33,288 bases of DNA, from positions 1 through 33,288 of the forward strand of contig CAZFDE010000026.1 of NCBI GenBank assembly GCA_964517795.1. The letters are read 5' to 3'. Source of the DNA: CAZFDE01 sp964517795 (GTDB taxonomy: Bacteria > Planctomycetota > Phycisphaerae > Sedimentisphaerales > Anaerobacaceae). The first letter of the stretch is position 1; the number at the start of each line of letters is the position of its first letter. Below, piece after piece: positions 8,006 through 15,467 of the stretch. Position numbers and translations under genes: made by a program. The notes beneath the pieces are model-generated. The model was not told the origin of the DNA. It saw only the letters and a list, made by a program, of their open reading frames with translations, and ran no database searches.

Positions 8006-8368
8006 TTAAAATACCAAACCACCTTTTCGGGCCGCTTCGGCCAACGCCTTCACACGTCCGTGATACCGATAGCGGTTACGATCGAAACACACACACTTAA
8101 TACCCACACTTAAGGCCTCACGAGCGAGTTCTTCGCCGACCGCCTGGGCCGAGGCAACATTTTTGCTGGTGGCCTTGCCCTGCAGCGCGGAACTGCGGGT
8201 GCTCGCCGAAACCAGTGTGGCACCGGCGACATCATCAATGATCTGGGCATAGATATTGCGATTCGATCGGAATACACTCAATCGAGGTCGCTCCGGCGTT
8301 CCCGTTATCTTTTTTCGAACATGGTGTTTACGCCGCAAAGCTGCTTTTTGTAATTGTTTCGTTTTCAT
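8006..8368 (-). CDS. rplR: 50S ribosomal protein L18
   Basis: 120 aa, full length. Basic N-terminus (residues 1-25), then RPRLSVFRSNRNIYAQIIDD (about 28-47), and the C-terminal FDRNRYRYHGRVKALAEAAR with GGLVF end. L18 binds 5S rRNA with L5 and attaches it to the 50S central protuberance. It lies 14 nt after the rplF stop codon in the normal spc order. Confidence 0.97.
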   Translation of the reverse strand: MKTKQLQKAALRRKHHVRKKITGTPERPRLSVFRSNRNIYAQIIDDVAGATLVSASTRSSALQGKATSKNVASAQAVGEELAREALSVGIKCVCFDRNRYRYHGRVKALAEAARKGGLVF

Positions 8369-8382
8369 ATTCTTTCCTGCTT

Positions 8383-8958
8383 TTATGCTGCACCGGAAGC
8401 AAATGCTTTCCCGACTTTCCTTCGAACCTGTTCGTCTGCATAGCGGATCCCTTTGCCCTGATAGGGTTCCGGGGGCCGGATTTTGCGAATATCGGCCGCC
8501 AACTGGCCCAGTTCGGCTTTATCCGGTCCGGACAGCGAGAATTTGGCCGGCACTTCGTTACCTTTGGTCGCCGGCACTTCAATATTCACTTTAATATCTT
8601 TGGGCAGCTTAATCGCGACCGGATGGCAAAAACCAACCTGGAAGACCAATTTACCGCTTTGTTCTTTGATATTGTAACCGGTTCCATAGATCTCGATCTT
8701 GCGTTCAAAACCTTTACTGACACCGGTAACCATATTAGCGATCAGCGCCCGCATCGTGCCGTGCAGTTTACATGCCGCCCGATGATCCGGCGTGGGGTTT
8801 TCCACCAGCACCTGATTGTCCTGCTGCTTGACGCGGATCATCGGATGACACTGCATCTGCAGGTTGCCAAGCGGACCGCTGGCCTTGACCGTCTGACCGT
8901 TAATTTCAACCTTCACATTGGAAGGTACGTCTATGGGTTTTTTACCAATTCGACTCAT
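8383..8958 (-). CDS. rplF: 50S ribosomal protein L6
   Basis: 191 aa from the ATG at 8958, giving MSRIGKKPIDVPSNVKV. An in-frame ATG 15 nt further upstream would add MYGEL, but it lies inside rpsH and the family begins at MSRIGKK. The chosen ATG overlaps the rpsH TGA as ATGA, so the two are translationally coupled. Other landmarks are GPLGNLQM and the C-terminal RPPEPYQGKGIRYADEQVRR (about 167-186). L6 lies near the sarcin-ricin loop, where translation factors bind. Confidence 0.95.
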   Translation of the reverse strand: MSRIGKKPIDVPSNVKVEINGQTVKASGPLGNLQMQCHPMIRVKQQDNQVLVENPTPDHRAACKLHGTMRALIANMVTGVSKGFERKIEIYGTGYNIKEQSGKLVFQVGFCHPVAIKLPKDIKVNIEVPATKGNEVPAKFSLSGPDKAELGQLAADIRKIRPPEPYQGKGIRYADEQVRRKVGKAFASGAA

Positions 8959-9356
8959 GAGTTCACCGTACAAAGGACTTCACCGCCGACATTTTCCTGT
9001 CGGCACATTCGATCACTGAGGACGCCCTTACTGGTCGAAACCACGGCGATCCCCAACCCGTTCATCACTACCGGCAGATCGCTGACCGATGAATAGATCC
9101 GGCGACCCGGCTTGCTGTATCGATCGATCGCGCCGATAGCCGGCTGTTCCAGATCGTCATATTTTAATTCCACACGCAGGATACCCTGTTTGCCGTCGTC
9201 AATGCGGTCATAACCCAGGATATATCCCTCGTCTTTCAATACACGGGCAATCCCTTCGCAGATCGTCGATGCCTTGATCTCGACATATTTGCGTCGGATC
9301 CGCACCGCATTGCGAATTCGTGTCAGCATATCAGCTATTGGATCATTCAAACTCAT
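8955..9356 (-). CDS. rpsH: 30S ribosomal protein S8
   Basis: 133 aa, full length. Starts MSLNDPIADMLTRIRNA and ends in the C-terminal half with VVMNGLGIAVVSTSKGVLSD followed by GGEVLCTVNS, where the TSKG(V/I)(L/M)(S/T)D box contacts 16S rRNA. S8 is a central-domain assembly protein; in E. coli it represses the spc operon at rplE. I did not find a clear copy of that target here. Its stop codon overlaps the rplF start. Confidence 0.98.
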   Translation of the reverse strand: MSLNDPIADMLTRIRNAVRIRRKYVEIKASTICEGIARVLKDEGYILGYDRIDDGKQGILRVELKYDDLEQPAIGAIDRYSKPGRRIYSSVSDLPVVMNGLGIAVVSTSKGVLSDRMCRQENVGGEVLCTVNS

Positions 9357-9389
9357 CGTTTCTTCCTAATTCAGGCCTTCTTATCGTTC

Positions 9390-9575
9390 TTACCAGCTTG
9401 CCTTTTTCACGCCGGGAATTTTTCCCGCGTTGGCCAGTGTTCTGAAACAAATACGGCATATCTTAAACTTGCGATAGACCGCCCGGCTGCGGCCGCAAAG
9501 CTCACAGCGCGTATATTGTCGAACGCGAAATTTTTGTTTCGCTCGCCATTTATTTTCCAGTGCTTTCGTTGTCAT
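9390..9575 (-). CDS. rpsN: 30S ribosomal protein S14, zinc (short) form
   Basis: 61 aa, the length of the short zinc-containing S14 (rpsZ/rpsN type Z) rather than the roughly 100-aa long form. The zinc knuckle is intact: C24-x2-C27 and C40-x2-C43 (CELCGRSRAV and CRICFR), with the basic C-terminal AGKIPGVKKASW. S14 belongs to the 30S head. It lies between rplE and rpsH as expected. Confidence 0.98.
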   Translation of the reverse strand: MTTKALENKWRAKQKFRVRQYTRCELCGRSRAVYRKFKICRICFRTLANAGKIPGVKKASW

Positions 9576-9602
9576 CTATACACTCCGAAATTCATTTACG
9601 CC

Positions 9603-10166
9603 TTAAGCCCCGGCCGATACCGCCGGGCGACCACGGAACGGCATCCCGAACAAGGACAGCATCGTTCGTGCTTCCTCGTCCGTACCGGCTGTCGTTACGA
9701 TGGTAATATTCATGCCCTGCTGATTTTCGATCTTGGCCGGGTTGATCTCCGGGAACACACCCTGTTCGGTCAATCCCATGGAATAATTGCCCCGTCCGTC
9801 GAAACTCTTGGGGTCCAGCCCGCGAAAGTCCCGAACCCGCGGGATCGCCAGGCTGATTAAACGATCAATAAATTCGTACATCCGTTCGCCGCGCAGGGTC
9901 ACCTTTAACCCGGTCGGCACGCCTTCGCGCACCTTAAAATTGGATACGCTCTTTTTGGCTTTGCAAACCAGCGGCTTTTGACCGGTGATCATGGTGATGT
10001 CCTGCTTGGCGGTTTCGATAAACTTTTTATCCAACACGGCCTTGCCGACACCCATCGATACCACGATCTTTTCGAGCTTCGGGACGGCGTTCGGATTCGT
10101 ATAACCGAACGCTTTGACCAGTTCGTCCACCACTTTTGATTTATATATATCTTTTAACCTTGCCAT
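9603..10166 (-). CDS. rplE: 50S ribosomal protein L5
   Basis: 187 aa. Recognised by NPNAVPKLEKIVVSMGVGKA (about 24-43), ITGQKPLVCKAKKSVSNFKVR split at SVSNF, and SMGLTEQGVFPEI near 128-140. L5 binds 5S rRNA and contacts P-site tRNA on the central protuberance. The Shine-Dalgarno is weak (a purine run GAAAGAAAAGA only). It lies 17 nt after rplX. Confidence 0.98.
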   Translation of the reverse strand: MARLKDIYKSKVVDELVKAFGYTNPNAVPKLEKIVVSMGVGKAVLDKKFIETAKQDITMITGQKPLVCKAKKSVSNFKVREGVPTGLKVTLRGERMYEFIDRLISLAIPRVRDFRGLDPKSFDGRGNYSMGLTEQGVFPEINPAKIENQQGMNITIVTTAGTDEEARTMLSLFGMPFRGRPAVSAGA

Positions 10167-10183
10167 GGTCTTTTCTTTCTATC

Positions 10184-10516
10184 TTATTGTGCCTTACGAA
10201 TAACATCGATCTCAGAACCGTCCGTTGTAACCCGGCGCTTACTGCCGTCTTCTTTGGCTACGAATCGAACGCGTTTGCCTTTGTCGCTTTTGGAGCTGAC
10301 AACCAGTACATTGCTGATGTGAATGGGCTGTTCCACATCGATCCGGCCGCCCTGCGGATTCCGCCGGGACGGGCGCACATGCTTTTTGGCAATATTGTGC
10401 CCCTGTACCACTACTTTATTTTTGGTCGGCATCACGCGCAGGACCTTGCCTTTGGCGCCCTTATGCTCGCCCGCAATGATCTCGACCGTATCGCCTCGTT
10501 TTACATGTAATGCCAT
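10184..10516 (-). CDS. rplX: 50S ribosomal protein L24
   Basis: 110 aa. The KOW motif is visible in VKRGDTVEIIAGEHKGAKGK (about 4-23), followed by VVVQGHNIAKKHVRPSRRNP. L24 is one of the two proteins that initiate 50S assembly and sits by the exit tunnel. A GAGGA Shine-Dalgarno precedes the ATG by about 6 nt. It lies between rplN and rplE. Confidence 0.98.
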   Translation of the reverse strand: MALHVKRGDTVEIIAGEHKGAKGKVLRVMPTKNKVVVQGHNIAKKHVRPSRRNPQGGRIDVEQPIHISNVLVVSSKSDKGKRVRFVAKEDGSKRRVTTDGSEIDVIRKAQ

Positions 10517-10540
10517 GGTCGTTCCTCGTAGAGCCCTTTC

Positions 10541-10930
10541 TTATACCACTTCGCTTGCCAGCGAAATAATCTTCATATAATTTTTTTCTCGAAGCTCGCG
10601 TGCAACCGCCCCGAAAATACGGGTTCCGATCGGGTTGCCTTCACCGTCGATGATCACCGCCGCATTGCTGTCGAACCGCACATAGCTGCCGTCCGGCCGC
10701 TTGATCGGAGACTTCGTGCGAATGATCACACATTTGTGCACCTTTTTATCGTTGAGTTGACACGTCGGCAGCGATTTTTTGATCGCGATGCACACGACAT
10801 CTCCCACACCGGCCACCGGACGGCGAAAATGGCTCTTTCGCGAACCGCCTTTGCCCAGCACCTTAATACACAATGCCGATTTAACACCTGAGTTGTCGGC
10901 AATATCTAACATGGTTTCCTGTTGTATCAC
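10541..10930 (-). CDS. rplN: 50S ribosomal protein L14 (GTG start)
   Basis: 129 aa. Starts with the family-typical MIQQETMLDIADNSG, encoded from a GTG codon with GAGG about 7 nt upstream. A short basic insertion follows VLGKGG (SRKSHFRRP, about 30-38), making it about seven residues longer than usual. The C-terminus has RPDGSYVRFDSNAAVIIDGE and IGTRIFGAVARELR. L14 forms intersubunit bridge B8 near the factor-binding site. Confidence 0.97.
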   Translation of the reverse strand: MIQQETMLDIADNSGVKSALCIKVLGKGGSRKSHFRRPVAGVGDVVCIAIKKSLPTCQLNDKKVHKCVIIRTKSPIKRPDGSYVRFDSNAAVIIDGEGNPIGTRIFGAVARELREKNYMKIISLASEVV

Positions 10931-10964
10931 GCTTATGCCTCGTATCTATTCACTTCAACAATAA

Positions 10965-11243
10965 TTAAATTTCCTTGACCGCTTTTTTAAGCACACTGAC
11001 CAGCCGCCAGCTTTTGGTTTTACTGTAAGGACGGCCTTCGATGATCCTGACCGTATCGCCGGTTTCGGCCTGGTTGTGCTCGTCATGCACACCGAACCGC
11101 GTGCGGCGACGAACATATTTGCCGTACTGCGGATGCTTTATCTTATAATCAATTGCAACCTTAATACTTTTGTCGCCGCTTTTACTGACGACCGTACCGG
11201 TCAATATTTTTCTTTCGTTCGATTCCTGCATAGTGTTTTCCAT
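10965..11243 (-). CDS. rpsQ: 30S ribosomal protein S17
   Basis: 92 aa from the ATG at 11243; a second in-frame ATG at 11231 would give 88 aa and is also possible. The OB-fold core reads RKILTGTVVSKSGDKSIKVA (about 11-30), then KYVRRRTRFGVHDEHN and GDTVRIIEGRPYSKTKSWRL. S17 is a primary 16S rRNA binder. The rpmC stop codon is 9 nt upstream. Confidence 0.96.
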   Translation of the reverse strand: MENTMQESNERKILTGTVVSKSGDKSIKVAIDYKIKHPQYGKYVRRRTRFGVHDEHNQAETGDTVRIIEGRPYSKTKSWRLVSVLKKAVKEI

Positions 11244-11252
11244 TTGTCCTGG

Positions 11253-11459
11253 TTATTGCGACGGTTGAGCGGCCTGCTGCTTTTCACGAATAATGGTCTT
11301 GAGCCGTGCAATATCCCGTTTCGTATTTTTTACGCTTTTGGTATTTTCAAGCTTTTCGGTCACCGCCTGGCTGCGGAGGTCGAATAAATGACGCTCCATA
11401 TCCTCCAGCTTGGTGTCCAGCTCGCTTAAACTCATTTCTCGATACTGTTGTGCTTTCAT
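11253..11459 (-). CDS. rpmC: 50S ribosomal protein L29
   Basis: 68 aa, the normal length. Two-helix protein starting MKAQQYREMSLSELDTKLED, with LFDLRSQAVTEKLENTKSVK and NTKRDIARLKTIIREK. L29 sits at the tunnel exit beside L23, where signal recognition particle and trigger factor dock. It lies 16 nt after rplP. Confidence 0.97.
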   Translation of the reverse strand: MKAQQYREMSLSELDTKLEDMERHLFDLRSQAVTEKLENTKSVKNTKRDIARLKTIIREKQQAAQPSQ

Positions 11460-11475
11460 GCCTTACCGTTCCTGA

Positions 11476-11895
11476 TTACAATGCATGTCTTCGTTTGACA
11501 AATCGACACCGCACCGGCATCTTATGCGATACTCTGGCCAGCGCCTGCTTGGCAATACTTTCAGTCACACCGCCGACCTCAAAGAGAACCTGGCCGGGCC
11601 GAATACAGGCAACCCAGAATTCCGGCTCACCTTTGCCTTTACCCATACGTGTCTCCAGCGGTTTGGAGCTGACCGGTTTATCCGGGAATATCCGAATATA
11701 AACCTTGCCTTCGCGATGCAGAAAATGGGTCGCCGCCACACGGCCGGCCTCGATCTGACGACCGGTAATCCAGTGCGTCCCCAGCGACTGCAAACCGTAA
11801 TCTCCGAATGCCACGTAATTAGTACGGGTGGCATTGCCTTTCATTTTGCCGCGTTGACTCTTACGGTGTTTAACTCGTTTCGGCATTAACGCCAT
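11476..11895 (-). CDS. rplP: 50S ribosomal protein L16
   Basis: 139 aa. MALMPKRVKHRKSQRGKMKG start; AGGA about 9 nt ahead of the first ATG supports it over the ATG at residue 4. Core landmarks are GLQSLGTHWITGRQIEAGRV (about 34-53), IRIFPDKPVSSKPLETRMGK (about 67-86) and PGQVLFEVGGV. L16 helps organise the A-site and peptidyl-transferase region. It lies 18 nt after rpsC. Confidence 0.98.
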   Translation of the reverse strand: MALMPKRVKHRKSQRGKMKGNATRTNYVAFGDYGLQSLGTHWITGRQIEAGRVAATHFLHREGKVYIRIFPDKPVSSKPLETRMGKGKGEPEFWVACIRPGQVLFEVGGVTESIAKQALARVSHKMPVRCRFVKRRHAL

Positions 11896-11913
11896 AATTC
11901 AATATCCTCACAA

Positions 11914-12750
11914 TTATTGCTTTGTATCCTGTTGATTCGTATCCGATTCGGGCACGACGGTATCTGCGGTTCCACCGGATGCCGCTGCATCGGCCGGCGG
12001 TGCCGGTTCGGGTTTCGCAGCCGCCGAAGTCGATCGTCTTGCCTGCGGCTTCGGGGGGCGCGACCGCTGCCGTGGGCCGCGACGCTGCGGAGACGCCTTT
12101 TCTTCGGTTTGCTCGGAAAAACGCCCTTTATAAATCCACACTTTAATACCGATCGTCCCATAGGTTGTTCGAGATACCGCAATGGCATAATCCACATTCG
12201 CTTCAAGCGTCTGCAGCGGAATACTGCCCATTTTCTGGGTATGGGTGCGTGCCATTTCCGCGCCGCCCAGGCGGCCCGAACACATGATCTTGACGCCCTT
12301 GGCCCCGGCATTCATCGCATTTTCACAATGCTGCTTCATCACCCGGCGAAACGATGCGCGTTTACTGAACTGCTCGGCGATGGCTTCGCCGACAGTGGCC
12401 GCATCGAGGGCCGGTTCCTTGATCTCGATGACGTTAATACCGATCTTGCGACCGGTCAGCAACTGGAGCTCTTCGCCGAGTTTTTCCACCTCGCCGCCGC
12501 GCGGACCGATCACGACACCCGGACGCGAACTATGCAGAGTTACTTTGATCTCGTTGCGCGTACGAATGATCTCGATTTTGGAAACACCGCCTTTGGGAAA
12601 ACTGCGATTAAACCGTTTGTCGATATAATCCCGGATCTTCTGATCCTCGATCAGGAAAGTACCGTAATCCGCTTTTGGCGCATACCACGTACTATCCCAG
12701 TTCCGCGTGATTCCCGTTCTAAACCCAATTGGCGATATTTTTTGACCCAT
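11914..12750 (-). CDS. rpsC: 30S ribosomal protein S3 with long C-terminal tail
   Basis: Residues 1-212 are a complete S3: MGQKISPIGFRTGI start, KH domain with IGPRGGEV (81-88), and LGGAEMARTHTQKMGSIPLQ (161-180), ending TTYGTIGIKVWIYKGRF. S3 lines the mRNA entry channel and has helicase-like activity with S4 and S5. The protein continues to 278 aa; the tail is first Arg/Pro-rich (about 216-240) and then Ala/Pro/Thr/Asp-rich, low-complexity and probably disordered. Most bacterial S3 proteins are 210-235 aa. It lies 23 nt after rplV. Confidence 0.97.
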   Translation of the reverse strand: MGQKISPIGFRTGITRNWDSTWYAPKADYGTFLIEDQKIRDYIDKRFNRSFPKGGVSKIEIIRTRNEIKVTLHSSRPGVVIGPRGGEVEKLGEELQLLTGRKIGINVIEIKEPALDAATVGEAIAEQFSKRASFRRVMKQHCENAMNAGAKGVKIMCSGRLGGAEMARTHTQKMGSIPLQTLEANVDYAIAVSRTTYGTIGIKVWIYKGRFSEQTEEKASPQRRGPRQRSRPPKPQARRSTSAAAKPEPAPPADAAASGGTADTVVPESDTNQQDTKQ

Positions 12751-12773
12751 AACTGATTCTCTTCGATTTTCGT

Positions 12774-13322
12774 TTAGATTTCACTGACTGTAACATGAAT
12801 ATGACAGGCTTTTTTCTGGATCGGATGAGCGCGGCCCCGGTCTTTGGGGTGCCATCGCTTGGTGCCGATCCGAACACCGGCATCGTCCACCCGCGCTTCA
12901 CTCACAAATAAGGCATCCACATCCGCCTGCTGCTCGTCCGCATCGGCGACCGCGGCCTTGAGGACTTTGTCCACCATGGTGGCCGGGCGGCGATGCGTAA
13001 ATTTCAATAGATCCATCGCGTCCTGGATCGGCCGTCCCGCGATCAACGTGGTCACCAAACGGGCCTTGCGAGCCGATACCGGGGCATATTTATACGACGA
13101 TTGCCAATCCGATATCGCAGTAACCTCAACACCCAAACCCGAAGCGAGATGACGAATATCCTCACGGCTGGGACGGGGCTTCATCAAGCCGCGACGCCAG
13201 TTTCGGATCGCCGATACCGCCTGGGCGCGATTTAAGCCGCCGCGCGAAAGATGTCCGGCCAACTCATCCAGGCTGATCTTTTTTTCGTTACAAACACGAT
13301 TTAATTTTTGACTACTCAGCAT
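12774..13322 (-). CDS. rplV: 50S ribosomal protein L22 with N-terminal HTH-like domain
   Basis: Residues about 75-182 are L22: YKYAPVSARKARLVTTLIAG, the helix ATMVDKVLKAAVADADE and the tunnel-lining beta hairpin KRWHPKDRGRAHPIQKK. L22 normally is about 110 aa; this one is 182 aa because of about 72 N-terminal residues with no place in the family. Their pattern resembles an XRE/Cro-type helix-turn-helix: SLDELAGHLS (17-26), AVSAIRNWRRGLMKPRPS (35-52) and EDIRHLASGLGVEVTAI (54-70). The ATG at 13322 has AAGGG about 6 nt upstream, and no start with better support lies near the L22 core, so the extension is probably translated. Confidence 0.93.
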   Translation of the reverse strand: MLSSQKLNRVCNEKKISLDELAGHLSRGGLNRAQAVSAIRNWRRGLMKPRPSREDIRHLASGLGVEVTAISDWQSSYKYAPVSARKARLVTTLIAGRPIQDAMDLLKFTHRRPATMVDKVLKAAVADADEQQADVDALFVSEARVDDAGVRIGTKRWHPKDRGRAHPIQKKACHIHVTVSEI

Positions 13323-13355
13323 CGTTTACCCTTTTGCCGTACACTCATCCTGTGA

Positions 13356-13622
13356 TTACACTTTCTTGCTCGCATGTCCCTTAAACAGTCGCGTCGGTGA
13401 AAATTCACCCAGTTTGTGCCCGACCATATCCTCGGTCACAAACACCTTATGAAACATTTTGCCGTTATGTACCATAAATGTATAGCCGACGAAATCGGGC
13501 GTGATCATGCTGCGCCGGGACCACGTTTTAATCGGTTCATGGCTGTTCTCGGCCCGGCGCCGGTTGACCTTTTCCACCAGTTTTTCGTCAACAAAAGGAC
13601 CTTTTTTTAATGATCGTCCCAT
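13356..13622 (-). CDS. rpsS: 30S ribosomal protein S19
   Basis: 88 aa, normal length. MGRSLKKGPFVDEKLVEKVN start, then IKTWSRRSMITPDFVGYTFM (about 31-50), HNGKMFHKVFVTEDMVGHKL and EFSPTRLFKGH. S19 is in the 30S head near the A-site finger bridge. It is 33 nt upstream of the extended rplV and 30 nt after rplB. Confidence 0.98.
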   Translation of the reverse strand: MGRSLKKGPFVDEKLVEKVNRRRAENSHEPIKTWSRRSMITPDFVGYTFMVHNGKMFHKVFVTEDMVGHKLGEFSPTRLFKGHASKKV

Positions 13623-13652
13623 TCAAAATCCCTCATTCATCGTTTCAATCGA

Positions 13653-14504
13653 TTACAGCACAAGCTGTCCCTGCGTCTTGCTTTTACGCCGACGCAAAAT
13701 ACGTTTATTGCTGGGGTTTCGTTTATTACGGGTCTTTCCGCCCTTGGCGGGTACCCCGGTCGGCGAACACGGATGGCGTCCGCCATTACTGCGACCTTCA
13801 CCGCCGCCCATCGGATGCGCGACCGGATTCATGGCTTTACCGCGAACATGGGGACGACGACCCATATGGCGTTTGCGGCCGGCTTTACCGATCTTGATAT
13901 TCTGATGATCGGCATTGCTTAACTGACCGATGGTCGCGCGGCATTCTTTGCGGATCATACGCATTTCACCGCTGGGCAGCATAATCGTGACCCAATCACC
14001 TTCTTTGGCAACAATGCGAGCACTGTTGCCGGCACCGCGAACCAGTTTGCCGCCCTGGCCGGCGTTCATTTCAATATTGTGAATCTCGATACCGGAAGGA
14101 ATCGCCGACAGCGGCATCGCATTGCCGATCTTCGGCTCGCACCGCTGACCGCTTTCGATCATCTCGCCAACCTTGATCCCCGCCGGGGCCAGAATATAGC
14201 GTTTTTCGCCATCCACATAGTGAACCAGCGAAATAAAACAATTGCGATTCGGATCATATTCGACACTGGCGACCTTGGCGGGCACACCGTCTTTATTCCG
14301 CTTGAAATCGATCATCCGATAGATCCGTCGAGCCCCGCCGCCTCGGAACCGCACCGTGGTCATACCCGAATGATTGCGGCCGCCCGTCTTGTTCAAACGA
14401 ACACATAACGATTTTTCCGGCTTTGTTTGGGTCAATTCCGAATAATCGTTCACCGATGCATCGCGTCGACCCGGTGTTGTCGGTTTATATAGATGAATTC
14501 CCAT
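13653..14504 (-). CDS. rplB: 50S ribosomal protein L2
   Basis: 283 aa, slightly longer than the usual 273-277. MGIHLYKPTTPGRRDASVND start; KTGGRNHSGMTTVRFRGGGA (about 40-59); the SH3-like core; and the C-terminal HPMGGGEGRSNGGRHPCSPT (about 230-249), including the His near the peptidyl-transferase centre. L2 is needed for subunit joining and peptide-bond formation. It lies 17 nt after rplW. Confidence 0.98.
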   Translation of the reverse strand: MGIHLYKPTTPGRRDASVNDYSELTQTKPEKSLCVRLNKTGGRNHSGMTTVRFRGGGARRIYRMIDFKRNKDGVPAKVASVEYDPNRNCFISLVHYVDGEKRYILAPAGIKVGEMIESGQRCEPKIGNAMPLSAIPSGIEIHNIEMNAGQGGKLVRGAGNSARIVAKEGDWVTIMLPSGEMRMIRKECRATIGQLSNADHQNIKIGKAGRKRHMGRRPHVRGKAMNPVAHPMGGGEGRSNGGRHPCSPTGVPAKGGKTRNKRNPSNKRILRRRKSKTQGQLVL

Positions 14505-14521
14505 AATCGTTCCTGTTTTGC

Positions 14522-14800
14522 TTAGAATAAATCAATATGATAATCCGGTTCCAGATAGACGATCGCTTTCTTCCAATCGGGCGTCTTGCCGAAAAACCGT
14601 CCGCGACGACGATATTTTCCGGATCGGTTGGCCGTGCGAACCTTCTGGACTTTAACGTTATACAGCCGTTCCACGGCCTGCTTGATCTGCACCTTGTTCG
14701 CCTTCTTATTGACCTCGAAGTTATAGGCGCCTTTGACATTGGCAAAGTGCATTCCCTGTTCGGTAACCAACGGTCGAATTATAATGTTATAATCATCCAT
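14522..14800 (-). CDS. rplW: 50S ribosomal protein L23
   Basis: 92 aa from the ATG at 14800, giving MDDYNIIIRPLVTEQGM, the family-typical start. Longer in-frame reading would run back into rplD and is not supported. Its ATG shares one base with the rplD TGA (TGATG), so translation is coupled. The central loop GKYRRRGRFFGKTPDWKKAI (about 62-81) enters the rRNA near the tunnel. L23 is the docking site for trigger factor and SRP. Confidence 0.96.
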   Translation of the reverse strand: MDDYNIIIRPLVTEQGMHFANVKGAYNFEVNKKANKVQIKQAVERLYNVKVQKVRTANRSGKYRRRGRFFGKTPDWKKAIVYLEPDYHIDLF

Positions 14801-15444
14801 CAGACTTTTTGCGCTTCCTTCGATTGTTTCGTGTTCAATAAATTCATAAAGGCATCCCGGGTGAACAGCAGCTTGCTGTGATTGCAAATATCGCCGGCAT
14901 TCAACTGCGAAACCGGCATGACGGATACCGCAGGAATATTGCGAATCGATTTGTAGGTGTTTTCATTGAATTCATCCAATGCCACCAGGCAGCTTCGGTT
15001 GATCCCCAACCGATCCAGAATCGCCTTGAACGCTTTGGTCCGCGGCGTCTCGAACACCAGCGAATCGATGACCACCACGGCTTCGCTATTGAGTTTCGAC
15101 AGGATTGCCGAATCGCAGGCCAGCCGACGCTGTTTGCGCGGCATCTTCTTGCCAAAATCCCGCACGTCTTTGGCAAAGGTCACGCCGCCGCCGACACGCT
15201 TTCCGGTCCGGGCATTGCCGACGCGAGCGCGGCCGGTGCCTTTTTGCCGGAACAGCTTCTGGGTCGAACCGGCAACCATCCCGCGGCTCTTGGTCACGGC
15301 CGTACCAACACGCTTATTGGCATGGTACATCACGATCGCCTGCTTGAGCAGGGCGTACCGCACCCGATTGCCGAAAAGCGACTCTTCGACCTTGATCTGG
15401 TCCACTTCTTTTCCCTGTTTGTCATATACGGCCAGTTCGATCAT
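14800..15444 (-). CDS. rplD: 50S ribosomal protein L4
   Basis: 214 aa from the ATG at 15444 (MIELAVYDKQGKEVDQIKV), supported by AGGAAAG about 5 nt upstream; the upstream in-frame ATG lies in rplC. The tunnel loop is QKGTGRARVGNARTGKRVGG (about 62-81). L4 lines the constriction with L22. In E. coli L4 also represses its own S10 operon by binding the leader RNA, which makes the long leader before rpsJ relevant; binding here is not shown. Confidence 0.96.
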   Translation of the reverse strand: MIELAVYDKQGKEVDQIKVEESLFGNRVRYALLKQAIVMYHANKRVGTAVTKSRGMVAGSTQKLFRQKGTGRARVGNARTGKRVGGGVTFAKDVRDFGKKMPRKQRRLACDSAILSKLNSEAVVVIDSLVFETPRTKAFKAILDRLGINRSCLVALDEFNENTYKSIRNIPAVSVMPVSQLNAGDICNHSKLLFTRDAFMNLLNTKQSKEAQKV

Positions 15445-15467
15445 TGATTCTTTCCTGAACTCTGTCT

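Noticed and set aside
14801..14887. N-terminal extension of L23
   Set aside because: Overlaps the end of rplD in another frame; the TGATG overlap and family start support 14800.
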